From the NCBI GenBank assembly GCA_021738725.1, contig JAIPBE010000025.1, positions 1 to 49,618 on the forward strand: a stretch of 49,618 nucleotides of DNA, in the 5' to 3' direction. The position numbers and the translations under genes are program-made. Below the pieces are notes generated by a model. It made no database searches, was not told the DNA's origin, and saw only the letters and a program-made list of their open reading frames with translations. This stretch comes from Saprospiraceae bacterium. Lineage in GTDB: Bacteria > Bacteroidota > Bacteroidia > Chitinophagales > Saprospiraceae. Below are positions 1 to 7,897 of the stretch, in pieces (the stretch's first letter is position 1; each line of letters starts with the position of its first letter).

Positions 1-137
1 CAGAACGAGTTAATTTAAAAATTCAGGAAATCAAAAGGATAGCTAAAGGATATAGAAATATTCATCACTTTACACTGATGATTTATTTTCACCTTGGAGG
101 TTTAAAATTTCAAACCCACTGAATATGGTAAAGAACC
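1..137 (+). mobile_element. Right end of an ISL3/ISAon1-like insertion sequence (cut by window edge)
   Basis: The first 137 bases hold the 3' end of a transposase reading frame followed by about 15 bases to a probable IS terminus. Read inward from the right edge, the end begins GGTTCTTTACCATATTCAG, which resembles ISL3-type terminal repeats that start GGCTCTTT. Immediately to the right the sequence becomes the 5' end of a mazF gene on the other strand, so the edge is defined by where mazF similarity stops. The left end lies outside the window. The family assignment rests on remembered similarity and is moderate. Confidence 0.55.
3..122 (+). CDS. Transposase C-terminal fragment, ISL3/ISAon1-like (5' end outside window)
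   Basis: An open frame enters from the left edge and stops with TGA at 120-122, giving 39 residues that begin ERVNLKIQEIKRIAKGYRN and end in FHLGGLKFQTH. The pattern of a basic helix (NLKIQEIKRIAKGYRN) followed by a short hydrophobic tail is typical of the C-terminus of ISL3-type DDE transposases of Bacteroidota (ISAon1 group), in which this helix follows the last catalytic acid. No catalytic residues lie in the visible part. The rest of the gene is outside the window, so whether the element is intact cannot be judged. Confidence 0.6.
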   Translation, partial: ERVNLKIQEIKRIAKGYRNIHHFTLMIYFHLGGLKFQTH

Positions 138-178
138 TTTAAATCAGCAATCCAGATCTCGAATTGCTTAATCTTCAT
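110..178 (-). pseudogene. mazF: mazF/pemK-type toxin, truncated after about 14 codons by the IS
   Basis: On the minus strand an ATG at 176-178 opens MKIKQFEIWIADL, which matches the start of MazF/PemK endoribonuclease toxins (usual continuation: N-P, then G-x-E-x-G-K-T-R-P). After codon 13 or 14 the frame runs into the IS terminus and ends with an unrelated tail VLYHIQWV and a stop at 110-112. The start overlaps the end of the antitoxin gene by 11 bases, the usual arrangement in toxin-antitoxin operons. The toxin core is absent here; the remainder may lie beyond the IS, left of the window. Confidence 0.7.
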
Positions 179-398
179 CGTAAAGCTTTTCAAATTCGGC
201 CAATACCTCCATGGAGTCGCTGGCGACAAGTTCAGATTCTCTGGCGAGTTGTTTTGAAAGCAAACCCCTCCTGTGGAGTCGATTGTAAAAATCGATCGCC
301 TCGTTGATGTATCTGTTTCTCGTCTTCTGGACCCTGGAAACGATCTTTTCGGTTTCGTCAAAGATGTCGTCATCCAGTTTCAGGGATAGATTTTTCAT
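168..398 (-). CDS. Ribbon-helix-helix antitoxin of a MazF-type toxin-antitoxin module
   Basis: 76 residues from an ATG at 396-398. The N-terminus MKNLSLKLDDDIFDETEKI is a short beta strand followed by a helix, and TRNRYINEAIDFYN is the second helix of a ribbon-helix-helix DNA-binding fold. The acidic C-terminus (SDSMEVLAEFEKLYDED) would be the toxin-neutralising tail. Such antitoxins bind their own operator and the MazF dimer. The partner toxin gene begins inside its 3' end and is cut by an insertion sequence, so this is now an antitoxin without an intact adjacent toxin. An in-frame extension upstream to 554 exists but has no family support; the MKNLSLKL start is preferred. Confidence 0.8.
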   Translation of the reverse strand: MKNLSLKLDDDIFDETEKIVSRVQKTRNRYINEAIDFYNRLHRRGLLSKQLARESELVASDSMEVLAEFEKLYDED

Positions 399-594
399 CG
401 TGGTGTCCTTTACAACAAAAGTATATACATTATTGATATACTCCAAACTTTCACAGGCCTGACATAAACAGGAAGTAGGTATGAAGCAGATACAAAGTGT
501 ATTGACACCCTTAATCCTACCCATCCCAGATTCCCCTCCACCACCGTTTTCCAACCATTGCCCGGAAAGATGCCGGGATGTCCCGCCGGCCTTC

Positions 595-602
595 TACCTT
601 TG
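595..602 (+). promoter_or_regulatory. Bacteroidota -7 promoter motif for ettA
   Basis: TACCTTTG matches the Bacteroidota -7 consensus TAnnTTTG and lies 22 bases before the ettA ATG. No convincing -33 TTG at the proper spacing was found, so this is a motif match only. Confidence 0.4.
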
Positions 603-624
603 CACCCGCAAAACAAGAATCATC

Positions 625-2298
625 ATGGCCGGCGAGAAGATCATTTTTACCATGGAGAAGGTCAGTAAGACCTTCCCCCCCAGCAAACAGGTCCTGAAGG
701 ACATCTATCTGTCCTTTTTCTATGGCGCCAAGATCGGTGTCCTGGGTCTGAACGGATCAGGAAAAACCACCCTGCTCAAGATCATCGCCGGCATCGAAAC
801 CAATTTTGAAGGCAAGGTCGTATTCGACAAAAACTACAAAATCGGGTATCTCGCTCAGGAACCTACATTAGATGAATCCAAGACCGTCCGCCAAACTGTA
901 GAAGAAGGCGTCCAGCATATTGTCGACCTACTCAAGGAATACGAGGACATCAACCTCAAACTGGCCGAACCCATGGACAATGATGAGATGATGGCCATCA
1001 TTGAGAAGCAGGGCGAGATCATGGAAAAACTCGACCACTTCAATGCCTGGGAACTGGATCACCGCCTGGAGGTCGCCCTGGATGCCCTCCGTTGTCCGGA
1101 AGGGGACACCCAGATCAAGGTCCTCTCCGGAGGAGAACGCCGCCGTGTGGCCCTCTGTCGTTTGCTCCTCAGTCAGCCGGATATTCTTCTTTTGGATGAA
1201 CCGACCAACCACCTGGATGCCGAAAGTGTCCAGTGGCTGGAACAATACCTCCAGCAATTTGCCGGCACTGTCATTGCTGTCACTCACGATAGATACTTCC
1301 TGGACAATGTCGCCGGATGGATCCTCGAGCTGGACCGTGGTGAAGGCATTCCATGGGAAGGCAACTATTCCTCCTGGCTGGAACAGAAGGCCAAGCGTCT
1401 CGAACAGGAAGAAAAGACGGAGTCCAAGCGTCGGAAGACCCTCCAGCATGAGTTGGATTGGATCCGGATGTCGCCCAAAGCCCGTCAGGCCAAAGGGAAA
1501 GCTCGTCTAAGTGCTTATGACAAACTGGCCAGTGAGGAGACTCGTGAAAAAGAGACCAAACTCGAACTGTATATTCCACCCGGACCTCGTCTGGGAGATG
1601 TCGTGATCCAGGCAGATCACATTGTCAAATCCTATGATGGCCGTATCCTGATCGACGACCTGACATTCAGTATTCCCAAAAATGCCGTGGTTGGTATTAT
1701 CGGTCCAAACGGAGTGGGTAAAACCACCCTCTTCCGGATGATCATGGGCCAGGAACAGCCAGACAAAGGGACCGTTACTCTTGGCGATACTGTGCAACTC
1801 GCCTATGTAGATCAGAGTCACAAGGATCTGCTCGCTGAAAAGACCGTCTTCGATGTCATTTCAGGAGGATTGGATCTCATCACTGTAGGAAAGACAGAAG
1901 TGAATGCCAGGGCCTACCTCAGCCGGTTCAACTTTTCCGGTGCAGACCAACAGAAAAAGGTGGGTGTGCTTTCCGGTGGAGAGCGCAACCGACTGCATCT
2001 GGCCATCACGCTGAAGGAAGGGGGGAATGTCCTCCTGCTGGATGAACCGACCAACGACATCGATATCAACACCCTCCGGTCTCTGGAGGAAGCGATCGAG
2101 AATTTTGCCGGATGTGCATTGATCATCTCGCACGACCGGTGGTTCCTCGACCGTCTGGCCACCCACGTCCTCGCCTATGAGGATGATTCTCAAGTGGTCT
2201 TTTTCGAAGGAAACTTCTCGGATTATGAGGCGGCTAAACTGGAACGATTGGGTGATGTGACTCCTCATCGGCCTCGCTTCAAGAATATGCTAAAATAA
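625..2298 (+). CDS. ettA: Energy-dependent translational throttle protein EttA (ABC-F ATPase)
   Basis: 557 residues, close to the usual 555. It is a soluble tandem-ABC protein that binds the ribosomal E site and gates the start of elongation according to the ATP/ADP ratio. Walker A GLNGSGKTT lies at residues 41-49, the signature LSGGERRRVALCRLLL is followed by LLLDEPTNHLDAESVQWLE, and the second cassette has GPNGVGKTT, LSGGERNR and LLLDEPTNDIDINTLR, the EttA-specific forms. The linker between cassettes is basic and helical. The start was set at MAGEKIIFTM, which aligns with E. coli EttA; an in-frame ATG at 481 would add 48 unrelated residues. A stem-loop follows the stop. Confidence 0.95.
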   Translation: MAGEKIIFTMEKVSKTFPPSKQVLKDIYLSFFYGAKIGVLGLNGSGKTTLLKIIAGIETNFEGKVVFDKNYKIGYLAQEPTLDESKTVRQTVEEGVQHIVDLLKEYEDINLKLAEPMDNDEMMAIIEKQGEIMEKLDHFNAWELDHRLEVALDALRCPEGDTQIKVLSGGERRRVALCRLLLSQPDILLLDEPTNHLDAESVQWLEQYLQQFAGTVIAVTHDRYFLDNVAGWILELDRGEGIPWEGNYSSWLEQKAKRLEQEEKTESKRRKTLQHELDWIRMSPKARQAKGKARLSAYDKLASEETREKETKLELYIPPGPRLGDVVIQADHIVKSYDGRILIDDLTFSIPKNAVVGIIGPNGVGKTTLFRMIMGQEQPDKGTVTLGDTVQLAYVDQSHKDLLAEKTVFDVISGGLDLITVGKTEVNARAYLSRFNFSGADQQKKVGVLSGGERNRLHLAITLKEGGNVLLLDEPTNDIDINTLRSLEEAIENFAGCALIISHDRWFLDRLATHVLAYEDDSQVVFFEGNFSDYEAAKLERLGDVTPHRPRFKNMLK

Positions 2299-2323
2299 GT
2301 ACGTTCTCTGATTTTATTCATAC

Positions 2324-2352
2324 CAAATGCCGTCTTGAAAAGTCGGCATTTG
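2324..2352 (+). terminator. Stem-loop after ettA, probable terminator without strong U-tract
   Basis: CAAATGCCG at 2324-2332 pairs with CGGCATTTG at 2344-2352, and CTT/AAG pairs further inside. It lies 25 bases after the ettA stop. No run of T follows, so termination strength is uncertain. Confidence 0.45.
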
Positions 2353-2481
2353 TAGTTTACTACAAACCGTATTTCAATGAAATAACTGTGGAAAAAGGTG
2401 CAGTTTTCCATTCCTGGTATTCTGCTAAGAGTGGAACATCAGAATTTCATTTTTGGCCTCGCCTCATCGCCGGCTAGGCTA

Positions 2482-2507
2482 GGAACTTTTGACGCGGCAA
2501 AAGTTCC
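2482..2507. repeat. Perfect inverted repeat, REP-like
   Basis: GGAACTTTTG, a 6-base loop ACGCGG, then CAAAAGTTCC: a 10-bp perfect stem. It sits in the gene-free interval after ettA and has no U-tract, so it looks more like a dispersed palindromic element than a terminator. Confidence 0.6.
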
Positions 2508-3095
2508 CAAAACCGCTTGTCGCCAAAATGGGCCTTTTTTTCAGGTGTGGCTGCAACTTATATCTGCTAAGGACTAAGAGCATACATACATCAGGACCCG
2601 GCCGCTCGTATTTGATCGGTGATTGGTGTTTTTGTCGACACACTCTCATCTCGTCACGTGATCTAAAATTTGGATAAGGTGTCCGGCCAAATAATGCGGC
2701 AGTCTTCAAATTGGAGGGCAATCATCAACATATAATGTCAACTTATTGCTTGGAAATACGGGCCACTGATGTACTCGGGGGCCCCGGTTTGGCGACGTCT
2801 AGGAAATAAACACTATAAAGCAATTCATCTTTTACCCTAAAATCGAAAGACTACTAAAGAGTATGTCAAAGAGAAGAATTGTCAAATACTTAAATTTCTA
2901 GCGAAAACCATGATTTGGCAAAATAATGAGGGTTTGTCCACGATCCAGAACCAAAGCTCATCCATGGGATGTTTTGTTACCATTTTTGCGATTCCGGGAA
3001 AAATGTGGCCAAAACAAAGGGTCTTTTTATATCCTATACCCAGGGTTGCCCTCCTCCGGCGGATAAAAAACCCGGGGCTACATCTGCTTTGAGAT

Positions 3096-3126
3096 AAAAT
3101 CTTGGCGTCTTTGCGACTTTGCGTTT
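3096..3126 (+). repeat. TTTGCG-type short intergenic repeat, copy A
   Basis: A 31-base unit built from 8-9 base steps of the form CTTGGCGT CTTTGCGA CTTTGCGT. It matches the unit at 3270-3300 at 27 of 31 positions. A degenerate relative lies at 18291-18330. Confidence 0.6.
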
Positions 3127-3269
3127 CTCCTCCACTCCTAACTCATAACCTCCCTAACTTGATGCCGGTGAGACACCGACATGAGCATCTTTTTTTATTG
3201 TGCCGGAATGCGGTGGCAACTGGTTCAAGAGCATGTTGTTGTAGGAGTGTTTTGGACGGATAATCCTAT

Positions 3270-3300
3270 AAAATCTTCGCGTCTTTGCGCCTTCGCGTTA
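3270..3300 (+). repeat. TTTGCG-type short intergenic repeat, copy B
   Basis: Second copy of the 31-base unit, starting AAAATCTTCGCGTCTTTGCG, placed just beyond the recO stop. It differs from copy A at four positions. Confidence 0.6.
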
Positions 3301-3313
3301 AAACCCCTCCCCC

Positions 3314-4042
3314 TCAAGAAGAAAGCACCTGGTGCAGGATCGTTCTGGATCGCGGTTCACGAAACTGATCGAGGTGTAGCTTGTAGTACATGATCAGGCC
3401 ATCCATCATATCATTGCGATGCGCTGATGTGAATCCCGGAGGGATGACTTCAAATCCCAATGGTTCACGGAGAGGTTCCAGAAATGCAGTCGTTTCCGGA
3501 AGCAGATAATGGACATGATCGGGAGGCGAGGACCGATAGGTCCCTTCCCGCAGATCAAAATAGATGTCTTCATGGCGGCTTTGTTCGCCCGGTTGAAAGC
3601 CGAGATACCGGGACAGGTCCAGCATCACCCGCAACGCAAAAACGGAGATATCCTTCCGGGGCTGGTCCAGGAGTGTGAACATCTCCGATAGATAGTCGAA
3701 CAGTTCCGGATAGGACTCTGCATGAGCCAGGGTATTCCGGATCATTTCCACCAGGAATACACCGACAGAGCTGTGCCGGATATCCACCGGAATACGATGA
3801 TAGACCAGTCGGGGAGATACTTCTTTGATCCTTTTGAGAGAAGCTTTCTCGTGATGATAGACCACCACGTCCAGCTGGTTCATGACCTGAAAGAGGCTGG
3901 CGGCCATCGCGGCCCTGGGTTTTCGTGCTCCGTTCACGATGTAGGACTGGAGCCCCAGTTCCCGACTGAAGATATCGACGATCAGGCTTGATTCGCTGTA
4001 TTTCAGATTGCGTAGAACGATCCCGGAGGTCTTGACCAACAT
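3314..4042 (-). CDS. recO: DNA repair protein RecO
   Basis: 242 residues. RecO works with RecR to load RecA on SSB-coated single-stranded DNA and anneals strands. The N-terminal OB-fold is visible in MLVKTSGIVLRNLKYSESS and the following FSRELGLQSYIVNGARK, the standard RecO opening. The helical C-terminal part follows from about residue 85. The four-cysteine zinc site of many RecO proteins is absent, as is common in Bacteroidota. The start was placed at MLVKTSG; a further ATG 13 codons upstream adds residues that do not fit the family. porZ lies 1.5 kb away, a pairing often seen in Bacteroidota genomes. Confidence 0.9.
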   Translation of the reverse strand: MLVKTSGIVLRNLKYSESSLIVDIFSRELGLQSYIVNGARKPRAAMAASLFQVMNQLDVVVYHHEKASLKRIKEVSPRLVYHRIPVDIRHSSVGVFLVEMIRNTLAHAESYPELFDYLSEMFTLLDQPRKDISVFALRVMLDLSRYLGFQPGEQSRHEDIYFDLREGTYRSSPPDHVHYLLPETTAFLEPLREPLGFEVIPPGFTSAHRNDMMDGLIMYYKLHLDQFREPRSRTILHQVLSS

Positions 4043-4371
4043 AAGGGGAAAGATACTGCGATAGGCCGGACAGCACCGCATAGTGCCAGTAGTACATCAG
4101 CATGATCTTTCATCCGGTTTCTTACAGATAAACGTGAAGATTTGTCCGTCCATAATAAATGCCAGCAGGCGACAAATCAGATCCAGCACCCTTGTAATCA
4201 GATCGTTATGAAGGTGTTAAAATCATGGAAAAAGGAACGAAAAAGCCGATCGTAACCGAACTCAGGCAACTTTTCGTCGAGTATTCCTCGTCATTCGTCC
4301 AGTTGAGCGGATATGCTCCATGCTCCGCCCATAGATTTGCCTCAGTCAATTGAAATGAAAATTACCACGTT
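4043..4371. other. Intergenic region between recO and the secreted protein gene
   Basis: It separates divergent genes and should hold both promoters. I see no convincing promoter motif, RNA or coding frame; the longest plus-strand frame is about 42 codons from 4225 and has no recognisable features. Confidence 0.4.
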
Positions 4372-5220
4372 ATGAAAAAGATGTTCCTGATCACCTTGAT
4401 GATGTTGATAGTGGCCACCACTTTTGCCAGTACGCCGGGACTGGATTGTCGGGAAGCCTATACCAAAAATCCAGAACTCGCCGAGAAAGCAAGAGTATAT
4501 ACGGATCTGGTAGAAAGCAACTGGCAGATCAACTGGCAGAACGGTCAGGGAAAAGCGGGCCAGATCATCTTCCATGATTTCGGCGCTGCCGATCAGATCC
4601 TGGCAAATGGTGATGGCACCTTTGTTTACCATCAGAGCCAATGGACGCTGGAAGAATACAACAATGCCCTGTTCCTGGTGATCTCACACCTGAATGGTGA
4701 TAACCAGACGAATATGTATCGGGTCTTTCAGACCTGTGATGGGATTGATCTGACCGATATCGGCTCACTGGAACGCCTGTCATTCAAGTTCGTCGGAAAA
4801 AAAGGGAATGCTTCAGTGGATCACATGTCTCAAAATCTGACCGGAGAGTGGATCTCTTCAGGATATGCTTTTGATCAAGCGACCACCATGGATGATTGTG
4901 GCACCTTTCAGCCGATGCACGATGCCTTCTTACAATATTCCTTCAGGGGTGACGGCACATTTGCCCGTGCCCTGGGCAACAAGGGGATGACCCTTCGTGA
5001 AATCGGATTCTGGGATATCACGGATGATGGCCAATTCTTACTGATGCATGTGAAGGATGCTTCCGGCAATCAGATCCTGCGGACAGATGTAGCTGAGTTG
5101 ATCCACATGCAAGACGGTTCGTTTACCCTTCGTCAAGCGTTGGTCAACAAGGATAAAAACGATCTCTTTTGTACCCAAGTCAAAGAATTCGGGTTCACCC
5201 GTTGGACCCCAAGACCGTAA
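4372..5220 (+). CDS. Secreted protein of unknown function, possibly lipocalin-like
   Basis: 282 residues with a clear signal peptide (MKKMFLITLMMLIVATTFAS, cleavage near residue 20). The mature protein appears to have two similar halves of beta strands. The second begins near LTGEWISSGYAFDQA and has GDGTFARALGNKGMTLREIGFWDITDDGQF, a strand pattern like lipocalin-like domains (GxW, then strand pairs). Four cysteines are scattered (D-C-R, T-C-D, D-C-G, F-C-T) and could form disulphides in the periplasm. There is no sorting domain. A strong terminator follows directly, so it is probably a single-gene unit. I do not recognise a named family. Confidence 0.75.
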   Translation: MKKMFLITLMMLIVATTFASTPGLDCREAYTKNPELAEKARVYTDLVESNWQINWQNGQGKAGQIIFHDFGAADQILANGDGTFVYHQSQWTLEEYNNALFLVISHLNGDNQTNMYRVFQTCDGIDLTDIGSLERLSFKFVGKKGNASVDHMSQNLTGEWISSGYAFDQATTMDDCGTFQPMHDAFLQYSFRGDGTFARALGNKGMTLREIGFWDITDDGQFLLMHVKDASGNQILRTDVAELIHMQDGSFTLRQALVNKDKNDLFCTQVKEFGFTRWTPRP

Positions 5221-5242
5221 AGCGAGGTGGTTCATCCACGAT

Positions 5243-5278
5243 GGGTAGTACAGCCATGTGCAGTGCTACCCTTTTTTT
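5243..5278 (+). terminator. Rho-independent terminator after the secreted protein gene
   Basis: GGGTAGTAC at 5243-5251 pairs with GTGCTACCC at 5263-5271 (one G-T wobble), followed by seven T residues. It lies 22 bases after the stop. Confidence 0.85.
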
Positions 5279-5293
5279 ATGGGAAATGTAGGG

Positions 5294-5416
5294 TTAGAAC
5301 GTCAGGTCGAAGTTCTTGTAGTAGACCCAAATGAGCAGGATCACGAACAGCATCACGTAGATCATGCCGCGGACGACACATCCACCTTTCCAGCCAAAGT
5401 TTACTTTATTCCCCAT
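5294..5416 (-). CDS. Small single-pass membrane protein (40 residues)
   Basis: MGNKVNFGWKGGCVVRG is followed by a single hydrophobic segment MIYVMLFVILLIWVYY and a short tail KNFDLTF. A purine-rich AAGAAAGA lies just before the ATG at 5414-5416. It is oriented divergently from porZ and convergent with the preceding secreted protein gene. The compact design, good start context and hydrophobic core argue for a real gene. Function is unknown; small proteins with a GWKGGC-like motif near the membrane helix seem to recur in this group, but that is from memory. Confidence 0.55.
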   Translation of the reverse strand: MGNKVNFGWKGGCVVRGMIYVMLFVILLIWVYYKNFDLTF

Positions 5417-5542
5417 TGGTCTTTCTTTTTTCGCTTGCAATAGCCCTGCAAAGAAAAGGTTATTTCGGGATATGAGGAAGCGGATGTCTATCCTTCTTGC
5501 GGCTTGTTGGCCAATGAAGGGGGATAGATCGGAATGTTGCAA

Positions 5543-5550
5543 TATTTTTG
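5543..5550 (+). promoter_or_regulatory. Candidate -7 motif upstream of porZ
   Basis: TATTTTTG fits TAnnTTTG and lies 40 bases before the porZ ATG. No clear -33 element. Confidence 0.3.
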
Positions 5551-5590
5551 GCGGTCCATTGTTATACCTTTTGGTACTTCAACCTGACCT

Positions 5591-7897
5591 ATGCGCTCAT
5601 TTCAGCTTCTCCTTCTGATCTTCATTCTGCCTTCTCTGACCATCGGCCAGTCCAACTCCAATCTGGCCATTGGTACCTGGAGGGCAGCCCTGCCCTACAA
5701 TACGGGTCTGGTAGTCACCCAGTCTCCCGACCATATCTATTACGGTACCAGTCAGTCCCTCCTCCAGATCGACAAATCCGACCTGTCACCCCGGTTTTTC
5801 AGTCGGGTAGAGAATCTCAGCGAGAACGGGATCAGTCGGATGGCCTACAGCCAGCGGTTTAAAACCCTGATCATCGGGTATGAAAGTGGGAACATCGATC
5901 TTCTGGATGGCTCCGGCGTCACCAATATCAACGACATTGCTGCAAATACAAACCTTACCGGTGAAAAGGAGATCTATGACATTTATCTCCTGGACGATAG
6001 CCTGGCATTGCTCAGTTGCGGATTCGGCGTTGTTCAGTTCAATTTGAAAACCCGACTGTTCGAGCAAACGGCATTCACCGGTTTTCGCACATACCAGGCC
6101 ACAGTTTTCCAGGACTATTATTATCTCATGACTGACGAGGGGTTGTACAGATTACCCCTGACAGGCTTTTTCCAGAACTTCTCTTCCTGGCAACATTTGT
6201 GGGCCATAGAAGGATTTCCGCCCAAGATTTTTTCAGGACAAGGCGGTGTAGCGACACTTGGTGAAGATCTCATCATGGTCGTTGATGATGAACTTTACCG
6301 ATGGCGCGACAATACGTCTGAATTGCTTTTCGACGGATCAGGTTATACGTTGCGCTACCTGCAAGCCTCGGCCGATCGGATCATCGCGGGTTATGTACCC
6401 GATAACTTCGGCTCAGGACTGGTGTATATCCGAGATCTGAACGGACAGGAACAGATCATTGAAGGCGGCTGTGCCGGTCGGCCCAAAGGAGCGATCATCG
6501 ATGAGGAGGACCGCTTGTGGATGGCCGATGAATGGCTCAACTTCCGACGTGTCCAGCTGCCGGGTTCCTCCTGCGACCAATTTCAATATGATGCACCGTT
6601 TGATTTCTCCAGCTCGGAGATCCGTGTGGTCCAGGACAGTGTCTATATCGCCGCCGGAACCATCCTCGCCAACCAGTCCGGAGGTTCCAATGGAGCCGGA
6701 GTCTATACCTTGAAGAACGGAACCTGGAAGAATTACAATTTCTTCGGATACCCCGAAATGGCCACCAAAGAAGCCCATATCGATATCAACACTATTGAAG
6801 TGAACCCGCAGGATGGAACCATCTATGCCGGCTCTTATTACGGTGGCCTGATGGAAATCCATCAGGATCAGATCACCTACCACCAAAAAGAAAATTCAGC
6901 CCTTCAGGGAGCAGTCGGTGACGAACAACGGGAACGTATTGGTGGTCTGGTCCGAGATCACAATGGCAATCTTTGGATCGCCAACACCCTGGCCAACAAC
7001 CCGCTGGTCCTGTACAGCGCCAACAAGGAATGGAAGAGCTTTCGTCCGATCGGGAACACCCAATTGTATAAAGGTATGGTGGACAACCAGAACAACAAGT
7101 GGTTTGTCCTGGGCTCCGGCGGTATTCTGGTGTACAACGAAGGGAATGACCTGATGTCTGCGTCTGATGATCAGGTCCGCGTATTCGACTCAGGGAGCAG
7201 CAATCTGCCTTCCAATAAGGTGACCAGCGTCGGTCTGGACCTGGACGGAGAAGTCTGGATCGGCACCGATGATGGCATCGGGGTGGTTCGTTGCGGCAAT
7301 GTCTTCGATCAGTCCTGCAAGGCCTCTCGGATCGTGGTCACTCAGGAGGGGATCACCGAAGCATTGTTGAACGATGAAGAAGTTCGGGCCATTGCAGTCG
7401 ATGGTGCCAACCGGAAATGGCTGGGTACCCGATCGGGGCTCTTTGTCCAATCGCCGGATGGATTGACGGAGATCAAGCAGTTTACTGAATCCAATTCACC
7501 GTTGTTCGACAATCAGATCAACACCCTGGCCTTCAATGGCCGCACCGGAGAAATGTGGATCGGCACCGAAGCGGGGATCATGATCTATCAGACGGAAACA
7601 ACCTCCGGTGGCGACGTCCATGCATCCCAGGTCGAGGTGTACCCCAATCCGGTACGGCCGGAATATCAGGGTCCGATCGCGATCAAAGGCTTGCCACGGG
7701 ACGGAAATGTCAAGATCACTGATATCCGGGGCAAACTAGTCTATGAGACCACTTCACTGGGAGGCCAGGCCATCTGGTATGGGCAGGATTACACCGGCCG
7801 AAGAGCTGCTTCCGGGGTCTATCTTGTCTTTACGGCCTCTGACAATGCATTCGGGGATCCGGATACTGCGGTGACCAAAATCGTCTTTATCCAATAA
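5591..7897 (+). CDS. porZ: Type IX secretion system protein PorZ
   Basis: 768 residues with signal peptide (cleavage near residue 20, after TIGQ). The N-terminal region (about 25-170) has the PorZ first propeller pattern: W-R-A-A-L-P-Y-N, IYYGTSQSLLQIDK, LSENGISRMAYSQRFKTLIIGYESGNIDLL. A second propeller region carries repeats such as GVGTDDGIGV-type blades (EVWIGTDDGIGVVR, KWLGTRSGLFV, MWIGTEAGIMIY). The C-terminus from about residue 680 (VEVYPNPVRPEYQGPIAIKGLP) is a T9SS-type domain that PorZ keeps. In Porphyromonas PorZ sits in the outer-membrane attachment complex with PorU, PorV and PorQ and presents anionic lipopolysaccharide. Its stop overlaps the convergent bshA stop by 11 bases. The alternative is a generic two-component-regulator-type propeller protein, but the N-terminal match favours PorZ. 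Confidence 0.85.
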   Translation: MRSFQLLLLIFILPSLTIGQSNSNLAIGTWRAALPYNTGLVVTQSPDHIYYGTSQSLLQIDKSDLSPRFFSRVENLSENGISRMAYSQRFKTLIIGYESGNIDLLDGSGVTNINDIAANTNLTGEKEIYDIYLLDDSLALLSCGFGVVQFNLKTRLFEQTAFTGFRTYQATVFQDYYYLMTDEGLYRLPLTGFFQNFSSWQHLWAIEGFPPKIFSGQGGVATLGEDLIMVVDDELYRWRDNTSELLFDGSGYTLRYLQASADRIIAGYVPDNFGSGLVYIRDLNGQEQIIEGGCAGRPKGAIIDEEDRLWMADEWLNFRRVQLPGSSCDQFQYDAPFDFSSSEIRVVQDSVYIAAGTILANQSGGSNGAGVYTLKNGTWKNYNFFGYPEMATKEAHIDINTIEVNPQDGTIYAGSYYGGLMEIHQDQITYHQKENSALQGAVGDEQRERIGGLVRDHNGNLWIANTLANNPLVLYSANKEWKSFRPIGNTQLYKGMVDNQNNKWFVLGSGGILVYNEGNDLMSASDDQVRVFDSGSSNLPSNKVTSVGLDLDGEVWIGTDDGIGVVRCGNVFDQSCKASRIVVTQEGITEALLNDEEVRAIAVDGANRKWLGTRSGLFVQSPDGLTEIKQFTESNSPLFDNQINTLAFNGRTGEMWIGTEAGIMIYQTETTSGGDVHASQVEVYPNPVRPEYQGPIAIKGLPRDGNVKITDIRGKLVYETTSLGGQAIWYGQDYTGRRAASGVYLVFTASDNAFGDPDTAVTKIVFIQ

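Larger units (their letters stand above)
2353..3313. other. Gene-free interval of about 1 kb with palindrome and short repeats
   Basis: No reading frame here looks like a protein. Several frames of 60-80 codons exist, but they have low-complexity or implausible composition and no family resemblance. The interval contains a perfect inverted repeat (2482-2507) and two copies of a 31-base imperfect direct repeat (3096-3126 and 3270-3300). It may be a graveyard of decayed sequence or a site of dispersed noncoding repeats. Confidence 0.6.

Noticed and set aside
2479-2721. Open frames on both strands in the spacer after ettA
   Set aside because: They cross the palindrome, have implausible composition (many R, S, C and P), no start context and no family resemblance.
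5364-5618. Plus-strand frames overlapping the small membrane protein
   Set aside because: Antisense to a frame with a clear transmembrane helix and ribosome binding site; composition is poor.
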